Shown: piece after piece, positions 21,900-32,104 of the stretch
Layout of the letters: each line of letters begins with the position of its first letter
Numbering within the stretch: position 1 is the stretch's first letter
Assembly: GCA_022495995.1 (NCBI GenBank)
Contig: JAFEMH010000983.1
Coordinates: 186,001-250,000, forward strand
Reading direction: 5' to 3'
Length of the DNA stretch: 64,000 bases
DNA from: Adenophora triphylla var. japonica
Lineage: Eukaryota; Streptophyta; Magnoliopsida; Asterales; Campanulaceae
The notes under the pieces: model-generated
Databases searched by the model: none
Told to the model about the DNA's origin: nothing
Seen by the model: the letters and a program-made list of their open reading frames with translations, nothing else
Made by a program: the position numbers and the translations under genes

Positions 21900-22790
21900 A
21901 CTAAGGTCTATTTTTTTTTATTTTTTTTTAGCTCTATAATTTTATAATTTATAAACTCAATTCAATTGGTTTGTAAATGATCTTGTGATCTAAGACTATG
22001 AGCAATGGGGGATTGAAATGGGGGATGAAATGGGTTTAAGTTAGATGCAATGGTGAGTTGAAATGGGTTGATTGAAAAATGAGGAAAAAAATAAATAAAT
22101 AATTGAGTGACACGTGGCGGCTTCTAATTGGACAACACGCACCTCACGGCTCGGCAAGGCACGTGAGGCGCTCCATTTTTCCTTTTTTTTTTGTTTTTTC
22201 TGGTTGTGACAAGTGTCACCTTGGTATTGGTCCGTTAAATTTTCAATTTTTTTAATCCTAATTTTTTGAGCTGAATTATCACCTAGTAAATTATTATTTT
22301 TTTGGCCAAAATTCATCATTTTTTTTCCCTATAAATTGATGCAAATTTCATTTAATTTGGACACTAAAAAAATACACTCATTTCTTAATTATCCTTCTTC
22401 ATTTTAGCTTTCATTTAAAAAAAATCATCATTTTTTTCCTATAAATTGATGCATTATTTTTTTAATTAAGTGTGAAATATTTTTTTAATTATAAATAATA
22501 ATAATAATAATTTTACTAATCATAAAAATAGAGAATATAAATAAAATAAAAATGATGGCATATAGAATGATGAGTTGGAGGAAGTTGAAATTTAATTTAA
22601 TTCAATCATTGTAGGGAGTTAAATGAAATAAATAGTTAAAATATGAGGTGAATAAAATAAAATGTAAAGTAGTTAAATGAAATGGGAGAGTGAGTTGACA
22701 CTATTGTGGATACTGGATAGTCTAAATTGTAATGAACGGATAAAGCGCTACAGTGCAAAGCAAAAATTTGGCATCCGTTATTATTGACCA
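21900..22790. other. AT-rich, repeat-like region
   Basis: GAAATGGGGGATGAAATGGG-type sequence near 22010-22070 and a complementary-looking TGAAATGGGAGAGTGAGTT block at about 22678 suggest the ends of a decayed element. The interior carries short direct repeats (CCTATAAATTGATGCA twice). No gene was recognised. Confidence 0.35.
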
Positions 22791-22830
22791 GTAAGGGCCG
22801 TTTGTTAAGCATTTTTCTTAAGGTTGGATA

Positions 22831-25800
22831 TAGACTTGCCCAACCGTCATAAATCGCTGGTTCGGATCGAAATCGGACAGGCCAAGAATTGGCGAAAAAT
22901 TGCAACCACCTGAACAGTGAATCGCTTTTGAACCGAACCGTCGAGTATCCGGCCCGATTATGATTTTTATTTTTCAAAATCGGTGAACCGTCGGTTCCTG
23001 AACCGGAACCAGCGGTTCAGAGGAGATAACGGCTAGATTAACGGCTACTTGATCTGGGTCGTTGATTACCTTGATCCGTCGGCTGCTGTGACTTGCCCGT
23101 TAGATAACGGCTCTCTAGTCGTTTTAGGGGCTAAAATGTAAAAAAAAAGTTTTTTTTTTAACTTTTTCTCTCCATTTTCCAACCTATAAATACCCTCCCC
23201 CTCCCTTCATTTTTTTCACACCATTCTCAACTCACGCTCTCAATCTCTCTCTCAATCTCTATATTATCTCAAAGTCTCAAAGTCTCCATAATTCCATTTT
23301 TTTCACATAATTTCATTATTTTCACAAAATTCCATTTTTTTACATAATTCCATTTTCTTCACAAAAAAAATGTCTTCATCTCGTGGCGTCGGTGGCGATA
23401 AGGGAAAGAAGAAGGAAACCACTAGCAATCCACATCCATTTTTTCCTGCCGATGATTCCATTTGGGATAATATTAATATACAACAAAATGAAACGCTCGA
23501 ATTGAGCGACGACGAAGTTGATACAACATTTTCAATGGGTGATCGTGGTCATACCCAAGGGAGTAACACTCAAACCACTCAAACCCAAAGTGAAGCGCGA
23601 GGTGGGGGTCAAATCCGAGGTCGAGGTCAAGGAGGTTGAACCACGGGGAGGTCCGACATCATGACCGTGCACTTTAGAAAAGTGTCAATTGAAGGTACCA
23701 ACAAAGCACTTGGAGGAGGTTATGGGTCATTTAAAAGACACTTGGAGTCAAAGCATCCCGATCAAGTTGGAGATGCCCAAAATCAAACACAACTACAAGG
23801 ATTTACGGGATCTTCACAAGGTACGTCTTCGCAATTATTTAAATTTGATAATGCAACGTATAGAAGAGAAATGGCAAAATATGTTGCTGCTAAAGGATTA
23901 CCCTTTAATTTTGCTAATGATACATTATGGTCTAATATGGCACAACTTTGTTTAAATCCCGCGGCTAAAGAAATTAATAAAAATTCAAGTACTCGTGATA
24001 GTAAAGCCCAATATCTACAAGGAAAATTAACTTTAATTAATACGTTTAAAGATTTACCCCAAAATTTGTCAATATGTGCCGATATATGGAGTATCATTGA
24101 CAAACTCATAACTATTTAGGAATTACATGTCATTGAATTGATAGTAGTTGGAAATTACAAAAACGATTAATTGCATATAAATCTTTTGATACTGTTCATA
24201 ACGCTCAAAATATTTGTAACAAAATTGCTAGAGTTTTACAAGAATATGGATTAGTTCACAAATTTTTTTTCAATTGGATTTGATAATGCTGCTAATAATA
24301 ATGCTAGTTTACCATCACTCATTGAAATTTGTCAACCATCCATTGGTGATAAATTTTTTCATGTTAGGTGCATATGTCATATTTTAAATTTGTGTGTGCA
24401 AAATGGTTTATCAACTTTAAAGGAACATGTAGCCCCAATTAATGAAGTTCTTGCTTATGTAATGAGAAATCATGGTGTAACAAAGTTGTGGATTAAATTT
24501 TATAAAACAAATAATATCCCACCTAAAAGATTTTTTCTAGATGTTTCAAATCGATGAAATTTCACTTATAAAATGTTATCCGACTCTTATGATTTTTGTG
24601 AACTATTATGTCAGATTATTCAATAAATAGAGTATTCTACTATAATATTCCTCATTAATGGGATGTTTGTCATAATTTAAAGAAAATTTTGAAAGTTTTT
24701 AAAGAGGCTACCGTACAATTATCCGGTTGTTACTATCCCACTTCACCGATAGTTTTAAAATACGTCGCTAAAATTAGTTATATATTTATGCATTTTAAAG
24801 ATTGTCCAATTTTAGGTGAATGTATTAGTATGATGAGAACAAAATGGCTTAAATATTTTTTGAACATTCCCCCATTGTTTTTAGTAGCTAAACTATTAGA
24901 TCCTAAGATAAGAGAAGATGGTTTAGAACAAATACTTGATTATTATTATAAGAATCTATTTCCCACCGACTTTGATTTATTTTTAGATAGACCTATCCCA
25001 AAGGCAAAAGACGTTGTAACTGAGACTAAAAATATTGTATATGCACTTTATAGAGAATATTATGATCTTTTTGGTAATATCGTTTATCCTAATAGTGAAA
25101 ATATAGGTGGTAGTAATTCTAACGATGATAGCGATCCCTTTAACTTTATAGATGAATTAATTAGTTCTAGAAGTCAAAAACGTCAACGAGGTGGCTCTAC
25201 TTATATTGAACTTGAAAATTATTTAACCACTTCTTTTGAGCCTATAGAAGAATTTGATATTGTAAAGTGGTGGGCACGAAGGGCAAACAACTATCCTATT
25301 CTATCCTTGATAGCAAATGAGATCATAGCCACTCCCGCCTCAACCGTCGCCGTAGAAGAAGTATTTAGTGTAGGAGGGTGTGTCTTGTCCGATCGAAGGA
25401 CAAGGTTATCTCCATATAATTTAGAATATCAAATGGTGTTTGACGATTGGCATAAAGCTGAACTACGACTTCCAAGATAAAAGAAGTAATTCCGAGGAGG
25501 AGGAGGCTTTTTATGAAGATACATCGGGAAGCGAAGTCGAATGAACTACGCCGCTCTTTAGATTACGTTAATTGTAATTTTATAGATTACACTTTAGATT
25601 AGATTTATTTTTATTTAATTGTAATAGTTAGGTTGAGGTAAAGGCACCTAAATGTCCCTCAACCCCTTATTTATAAAAGGGTAAGGTTGGTTGTCCCCCA
25701 CTTTGTAATTTTATTTTAATTAATAAAATTTAAGGGTACCGTTCCTCTTTTTTTTTTTTTTATATACTTTTGTTTATTTAAAAAAAAAAGTTAAGTTTTA

Positions 25801-26230
25801 TTTCTTTCAAAATTCATAAATTTTTACAAAAAATGTATGTAGTAAACAAAAGTCTAAAATAGTCTTCTTTATAAAAAAAAAAATTGTTTAAAAAAAAGTT
25901 AACTTTTTTATAGAACTTAACAGAAACTGTTAAAAAGTTAACTATTTTTTGAAAAAATTGTTAAAAATTTAACTTTTTATTCAAAAACTGTTAGAAATTA
26001 ATTTTTTTCAAAACTGGCTTGGCCCACTTGGGCGATCGCAAAAAAAATAAAAAACTTTTTTTTTTTTTTTGAAATAACGGTTCAAAACAGGAACCGGAAC
26101 CGATACGAACGGTCCAAATCGGGAACTGAAACCGTGCAGAATCTATCCGGTTACGGTTCAAGGGATGGCGGTTTGCTGAACCGCCGGTTCAGAACCGGAA
26201 CTGCCGATCTGAACCGACTGGACAAGTCTA
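22831..26230. mobile_element. hAT transposon, 3.4 kb, with 8-bp target duplication
   Basis: Terminal inverted repeats are TAGACTTGCCCAACCGT on the left and, read inward, TAGACTTGTCCAGTCGG on the right. The flanks are GTTGGATA (22823-22830) and ATTGGATA (26231-26238), an 8-bp duplication with one mismatch, diagnostic of hAT elements. Subterminal GAACCG / CGGTTC repeats fill the first 200 and last 170 bp. Inside is a decayed transposase gene. Confidence 0.9.
23370..25480 (+). pseudogene. hAT transposase remnant
   Basis: The start is MSSSRGVGGDKGKKK. An in-frame TGA at 23637-23639 interrupts it before a BED-finger-like GYGSFKRHLESKHPD. Then come LPFNFANDTLWSNM and the DIWS region, where a frameshift follows near 24090-24120, and more stops between 24120 and 24680. 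The last 263 codons (24689-25480) are open and contain the hAT C-terminal dimerisation region: FDIVKWWARRANNYPILSLI, then IIATPASTVAVEEVFSVGG, then LSDRRTRLSP. Intact relatives (RICESLEEPER/DAYSLEEPER type) cut and paste the element or are domesticated. This copy is inactive as read. Confidence 0.9.
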
Positions 26231-26414
26231 ATTGGATAAAATTATTTGTAAAATAATTTGATGATTAAATGCAATCATAGTAATAATCCTACAATCCGAA
26301 TAAAATCTCTTATTATCCTGTCTTATTTATTTCATATTTATCTAAAAAAAAAAAGAATAATATAACTAATTCCTAAATTAATAATCTCATACTAACGGCT
26401 AAAACGAGCCCTAA

Positions 26415-27305
26415 AAGTCATAACACAACAACACCAGTGACTGAGTGATTAAGACGTTGAAGATATTTTCCTCAAAAACCTTACTCCGTATGTCCTTTAA
26501 ACAAAAAACAAAATGCTAAGACCATACTATTCCACAACAATTGATTCAAATCATTAATTTCTTCTCCCACCACATCATCAGCTCCCTGTCATTCATTTTC
26601 AATAACCACAATTTTACATTATTTTATTCACAGTAATAGTGATGACTTAAGTCATCAGTTTATTTCTCATACTTTTTATTATATCTCCACTATATTTTTT
26701 TCTACTAATTTCTATAACAATTATTATCATTACTCATATTATTTATTATTGTTAAGTATACATGATAATATTTTATATCATTTTATTGTAATATTTTTAA
26801 TTTTTAATTAATATAATTATTATTTAATAGTTTTTTAAAAATATTAATAAGTTAATAATATTTTATTATATGATAATAATATTTTTTATTATATTATAAT
26901 ATTTATAATTATTAATTAAATATTTTATTAATATTTATTTAATAGTATATTTAATAATTGATAAGTTATCAATTATTAAATATACTCACCATATTTTCTT
27001 CTTTTTCCTTACTTCTTTTGCAATTAATATAATTGTTTATTTTTACATTATTTAGATGAAAAATAATATTTATTTATAATTAATATTTTTAATTGTTATT
27101 ACATATTTATATTATTATAATTATTATATAATGCATCGGTTTTTTTAAACAAAGATATTTAATAGCAACGTCTAATAATAAAAAGAAAGAAATTTTGCAA
27201 GCCTTTTAAGGCTTCAGTCAATCGAAAAATGCAAAGAGTCATACAAGCCTTTTCATTTTCTTATCCTCCTAATCCTAATGAGTGAGTGAGAAAAAGACAT
27301 TTTGT
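26415..27305. other. AT-rich region without genes
   Basis: More than 85 percent A/T over 26640-27130 with many short inverted stretches. No coding frame or defined element is visible. Confidence 0.5.
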
Positions 27306-27308
27306 ATA

Positions 27309-27569
27309 CTCCCTCTGTCCCACTCTTATAAATTTTCATTTTGTGTATCACATTTAAAAAAATTACACTATTAAAATGGAAATTTTTTAATATTTTTTTA
27401 TTCGTGGGATATATTTATTATACACACAATACCTATCTACTAATTATTCTCTACCCCATTTTCTCCCTCATACATCACTTTTCATACTCAAAACATTTAT
27501 TCCACTATAAACTCTCATTAATTCCCGCGCCTTAATTTTCGTGAAATGCCAAGTTGCCAACTTTATGTA
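27309..27569. mobile_element. Truncated Stowaway-like MITE
   Basis: The left end CTCCCTCTGTCCCACTC follows TA. The right end is missing because the next MITE begins at 27570. Confidence 0.5.
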
Positions 27570-27844
27570 CTCCCTCCTCCCAATAAGAGCTTCACTAATT
27601 ACCCAAAAGGGCGTCCCGTTAGAAGCTTCATCTTTTTTTTTTTGGCAAATAATCTTTACTATTTTCTCCACTCATTCTCTCTCCTACATTATTTTAATAC
27701 TCACAACACCATTATAATTTACTATTCCCTCCACTAATTCTCTCTTCTATTTTCAAATTACACTCACAACATTTTTTTTCCCTCCCATTTTCATAATTTG
27801 CGTGCCCACCCAAAAGGGCGAAGCACTTATTGGGACGGAGGGAG
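27570..27844. mobile_element. Stowaway-like MITE
   Basis: The ends CTCCCTCCTCCCAATAAG and the inverse CTTATTGGGACGGAGGGAG are flanked by TA on both sides. It belongs to the same family as 1-215 and 29310-29596. Confidence 0.75.
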
Positions 27845-27895
27845 TATTTTCGAATGGGACGGAGGAAGTATATTTTTGTTTGGAGTTTTATTGTA

Positions 27896-28127
27896 CTCCC
27901 TCCGTCCCAAAATGTTTGTCCCATTTGACTTTTTTATTGAACTTTGACCACAAATATATGACAATTTAATTATGTTTATGAAATTCTAAAAATTCCTATT
28001 GATTCACCATTAATAATATTATCAACAACAACTTTTAGAATTTCATGAATATGATTAATCTCTCATAAATTTGTGGTCAAAGTTCAACAAAAAAGTCAAA
28101 CGGGACAAACATTTAGAAAGGAGGGAG
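27896..28127. mobile_element. Stowaway-like MITE, near-perfect hairpin
   Basis: The ends CTCCCTCCGTCCCAAAATG and the inverse of CTCCCTCCTTTCTAAATG are flanked by TA. Almost the whole 232 bp folds back on itself (GACTTTTTTATTGAACTTTG pairs with its inverse near 28085). Confidence 0.8.
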
Positions 28128-28161
28128 TATTTTAGTTTGAAGTTTTACTTTTGCCTTAATA

Positions 28162-28437
28162 CTCCCTCATTCCTCCGTTTCAAAAAAATTGCTATGCTTT
28201 AATTTTTTACTTTGATTTTCACGGTTAATTCAATTGAATTTTGGATATAATTTTATAAGAAAATTAAAAATATCTCTATTTAATTCGAAAAATTGTTATT
28301 AATAGTATTTTTAAAGGTAAAACAATAACAAGTTTTAATATTATATATGAATATCTATATTTTTATAAAATTATGATAAAATTTGATAGATTTGATTATA
28401 AAAATCAAAAGACAAGCTTTTCGAAACGAAGGGGAGT
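28162..28437. mobile_element. Stowaway-like MITE
   Basis: The left end CTCCCTCATTCCTCCGTTT and the right end AACGAAGGGGAG are inverted and TA-flanked. The right end matches the left after a small insertion. Confidence 0.65.
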
Positions 28438-28799
28438 ATTTTTTACTCCTTTTGTCTAAAAATTGTCTAAAAATAAATATTAAATAAATATTCAAATTTA
28501 CTCTTAATTAAAAAAAACTTAAAAAAAAATAAAAAATTAGATTTATTTTGAGACGAAGGGATATCTAGTTATCATTTCTGTATCCATGTGTTTTTTCCAA
28601 ACAAATTATTATGAAGGGTAATATAGTCATTTAACTTACCTGACAAATTTTTACCATGTGAACCTGACAAAATTTAACTCTGTCGAAAGTTATTAACAGT
28701 TTAACACATTTTTTTTAACAATTACAAAATCTATCTTTATTTATTATTTTGGTTACTTCAGAGAGCTGGTATTATAAAAAATACGTTTTTAAAAAAATT

Positions 28800-29235
28800 A
28801 AGTAAAAATTAATTTTACATTGACATTTAATAATATATTCACTGTCAATTTTCACACTAACACTTTTTTATATTAACACTGACATTTTTTTTACCTTACA
28901 CTGACACTCTTTTATACTGACACTTAATAATAAATGAACTGTCACTTTTCACACTAATATTTGTTTACACTAACACTGACACATTTTTACAATAACACTG
29001 TCATTTTTTTACAGTGACACTTAATAATACATGCAATGTCACTCTTTACACTTGCATTTTCTACACTAACATTGACACTTTTTTACACTAATACTGACAC
29101 TTAATAATAAATACATTGTCACTCTTTACACTATCACTTTGTTACACTAACACTGTCAATTTTTTATACTAACACTTAATAATACATGCACTGACACTAT
29201 TTACACTGATACTTTGTTACACTAACACTGACACT
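28800..29235. repeat. Minisatellite, ACACTGACACTT-type units
   Basis: Higher-order units of about 90 bp occur four to five times. They are built from CACTTAATAATACATGCACT, then TGTCACTCTTTACACT, then TGTTACACTAACACTGACA. Copies differ by point changes. No coding sense was found. Confidence 0.8.
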
Positions 29236-29309
29236 AGCGGGAGAAATAAAACACGTTTTTCTAGATTTAAGAAAAAACGCATTTTTTGAAAGATTTTGGC
29301 TAATTCATA

Positions 29310-29596
29310 CTCCCTCCGTCCTACTGATAACTTCATCATTTTGAGCTTGGCACACAAATTAAAGAAAAAGAATAGTAGAGAAAGTGTTGTGAGTATAAAA
29401 GTAAAATAGGAGAGAGAATGAGCGGAGGAAATAGTAAATTTGAAAAGTGTTGTGCGTATAAAAGTAAAGTAGGAGAGAGAATTAGTCGGTGGAATAGTAA
29501 AGATTATTTGCCATTTTAGGAAAGATAAAACTTTTAACGAGACACTCGTTTTAGCAAAAAGTGAAGCTATCAATGGAACGAATGGGACGAAGGGAG
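29310..29596. mobile_element. Stowaway-like MITE
   Basis: The left end CTCCCTCCGTCCTACTGATA and the right end ATGGGACGAAGGGAG are flanked by TA. The interior has two near-identical TATAAAAGTAAARTAGGAGA blocks, the inverse of those at 1-215. Confidence 0.75.
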
Positions 29597-29599
29597 TAT

Positions 29600-30278
29600 A
29601 TAAAATCAAATCAAAACGGTGTAACAAGCTTTAAGGTAGGGGTAAAGTTGATATTTAAAAACTTTTAACTCCAAAATGACATGCTCCCTCGGTTCCATAT
29701 TAACTTACCCATTTATTTTATGAGTATGGCAAGTAGGTCCCAATAGTGTTTACTTTTATTCTTTGGCCTAGACTACTTGATTTGACCACAACAGTTGACT
29801 GAGTTTTATTAACTTTTGAATACTCACTAGACCCCGAATGATTTTCAATTTTTTTTTCGAAACACGCTAAGATATTTTAATTAATAAATTTAAGTTAATT
29901 TAATTATTTTAATAAAGATATAAAATTTAAATATTTATTTTGGGACGGGTATTAATGTTTGAATTTTATGAACACTAAACGGATATATGGGGTTTAGAGA
30001 TTTCACCTCACATCAGTTCTAAAAGGTGGACGGTCGAACTCGCGAGTGGAATACACCGACATACAAGATCGCATGCCGGGGTGAATAGACTAAAATACCC
30101 TTTAATGGAAGGCAAAAATGTGATTAGTCGACGTCTACAATCAGTTAGAAGCAAAAAGGGACTGGTGCAGTCCCCGGATCCAACACTACACAGTCTACAC
30201 CACAAATAAAAATAAAAGAGCACAATAACTACGCAACACCAAGAAATACGTCCACGGCAATCAATTCAACCCAATCCA
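29600..30278. other. No gene; one decayed MITE-like stretch
   Basis: About 29692-29950 begins CTCCCTCGGTTCCATATTAA and ends TTTATTTTGGGACGGG, a degraded Stowaway-like copy. From 29990 to 30278 nothing is recognised. Confidence 0.35.
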
Positions 30279-30287
30279 ATAATTAAA

Positions 30288-30504
30288 GGATTAGTTCCCC
30301 TAAGGCCCTCCAAAACCAAATTATATTCCCCATAAAGAAAAGTTTTTTGTAAATTCCTCATACACCCCTCCGCCTCCTTTGGTCGACCGCCCATCAACAT
30401 AGGGCGATCGCCCAAGCTCAATTTTTTTTTTTTTTTTTTTTTTTTCAAGCTCAAATTTTTTTTTTTTCCCAAGCTCAAAAACTGAATAGGGCGATCGCCC
30501 AAGC

Positions 30505-30540
<36 letters not shown>

Positions 30541-31293
30541 CAAGCTCAAATTTTTTTTTTTTTCCCAAGCTCAAAACTGAAAATTATTATTAAGTCTTAT
30601 ATGAGACTTATTAAAAAGTCTTATAAGAAACGTATAAGACTTTTTAAAAAAGTCTTATATGTAACATATAAGACTTATTTATAACTTAAATAAGACTTTT
30701 TTAAAAGACTTGTACAAAAAGTCTTATAAAACTCGCCTAGTAATTTATAAGACTTTTTAAAAAGTCTTATATTTAATAAGTCTTATAACATATATAAGAC
30801 TTAAAAAAGTCTTATAAGTTACTTATAAGACTTCTTAAAAAAGTCTTATAAGTAACTTATAAGACTTTTTTAAAAAGTTTTATATAAGACTTATTAAATA
30901 TAAGAGTAACTTATAAGACTTTTTTAAAAATCTTATACAAAAAGTCTTATAAGTTACTTATAAGACTTTTTTAAGAAGTCTTATAAGTAACTTATAAGAC
31001 TTTTTTAAAAGACTTATACAAAAAGTCTTATAAAAAGACTCTTTTTAACTTATAAGAATTTTTTAAAGTCTTATACGTTTCTTATAAGACTTTTTAATAA
31101 GTCTCATATAAGACTTAATAATAATTTTCGCTTTTGAGCTTGAAAAAAAAAAAAAATTGAGCTTGGGCGATCGCCCTATGTGGATGGGCGGTCGCCCAAG
31201 CAGGCGGAGGGGTGTCTGAGGAAATAACAAAATGTTGTTTCTTAGAATGGGTTTAAATCTCGCCCAAGGGGCCCTAGAGGAAATGGGCCCTCC
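30288..31293. mobile_element. Foldback MULE-type element, 1.0 kb
   Basis: The 9-bp sequence ATAATTAAA flanks it at 30279-30287 and 31294-31302. Inverted arms of about 150 bp are readable: each contains CACCCCTCCGCCT, then GACCGCCCAT, then ATAGGGCGATCGCCCAAGCT, and ends in poly-T/poly-A. The left arm has a duplicated GGGCGATCGCCCAAGCTC-plus-poly-T block (30402 and 30488). Between the arms, about 30590-31120 is an array of AAGTCTTATAAGTAACTTAT motifs, themselves palindromic. It has no coding capacity. The whole element could fold into nested hairpins. Confidence 0.75.
30590..31120. repeat. AAGTCTTATA palindromic array
   Basis: More than fifteen copies of AAGTCTTATA or its inverse TATAAGACTT alternate with short AT spacers. 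Adjacent pairs form small hairpins. Confidence 0.85.
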
Positions 31294-31302
31294 ATAATTA
31301 AA

Positions 31303-32030
31303 TATTATTTCTCTCTCCTCCATTTACCCAATTAAAAATAACCTCTTTTTTTAATCATCCATCAGCAACCCAATTCAACCCAACCCAACTAACATTATCT
31401 CTTTAAACTATCTTTTATTTAATTTATTACATATTATCAATACTCAATTTATATTATTTTTCTAATCTTATAATAAATTAATAAAAATAAATTTAACTAC
31501 TAAATTTATAATAATTGTAAAAAATAAACTTAATAAAAATATCAAGCAAAATTAAAATTAAAACTTAATACTATAATACATGATTTTTTAGAGCGAGAAA
31601 GTGAGTATTTGAGTTGTGTCTCAAAAAATACCAAACTGATCTCTATTTATAGAGAATGAAAAAACAAAAATTTAGGTAATTTTTTTTAATAAAATATAAA
31701 TATATTTATAGCCATTTTAAAATTATATTTAAAAAAATAATTCAAAAGTTGAGAGAACCAATCAAAATGTGCCACTTGGCACAAGGTGTTGGAAAATTTG
31801 GGTGGTGACCAAAATTGGTCAACCGACCAAATCGGCCCTGGTTGGTTGGTTTGCTTTTCTTTTTCATTTTCTTTCTTTTCTCTTTTTTTTGTCTTCTTCC
31901 CCCCACAAGTTCATTGATGGACATGATAGAACGCAGTTTTCAATTTCAACCACCATAATTGACTAGCTTCACTTGAAACCAAAATAATTGCCTAAAATAC
32001 AGCCATAACATAAACCCCACATTTCTTGGA
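31303..32030. other. AT-rich DNA upstream of GAT1
   Basis: 31300-31740 is very AT-rich without features. 31760-32030 contains CCAAxxTTGGTC-type short inverted motifs and a CT-rich stretch. It is probably the promoter region of the next gene. No specific binding site can be defended. Confidence 0.35.
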
Positions 32031-32033
32031 TAT

Positions 32034-32042
32034 CTATAAATG
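32034..32042 (+). promoter_or_regulatory. Probable TATA box of the GAT1-like gene
   Basis: CTATAAATG lies about 70 bp before the start codon. A transcript starting some 30 bp downstream would have a short leader containing CACACACCCACACACA. This is judged on motif and distance only. Confidence 0.5.
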
Positions 32043-32104
32043 CCAATATACTGAAATCTAGCTTCTTTACTTCCCACACACCCACACACACTAGAGAGAC
32101 TTAC

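Larger units (their letters stand above)
22795..26411. mobile_element. Tourist-like MITE split by a hAT insertion
   Basis: The left end is GGGCCGTTTGTTA and the right end is the inverse of GGGCTCGTTTTAGC. Both are bordered by TAA (22792-22794 and 26412-26414), the trinucleotide duplication of PIF/Harbinger elements. Without the hAT element (22831-26230) and one 8-bp duplication it would be about 209 bp. Confidence 0.75.

Noticed and set aside
30266..30574. Lys-rich minus-strand frame of 102 codons
   Set aside because: It is a translation of poly-T tracts in the arm of the foldback element.
30590..31120. Regularly spaced repeats that might suggest a CRISPR array
   Set aside because: The motif is a palindromic AT repeat with irregular spacing inside a eukaryotic foldback element. 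No cas genes are present and the genome is a plant's.
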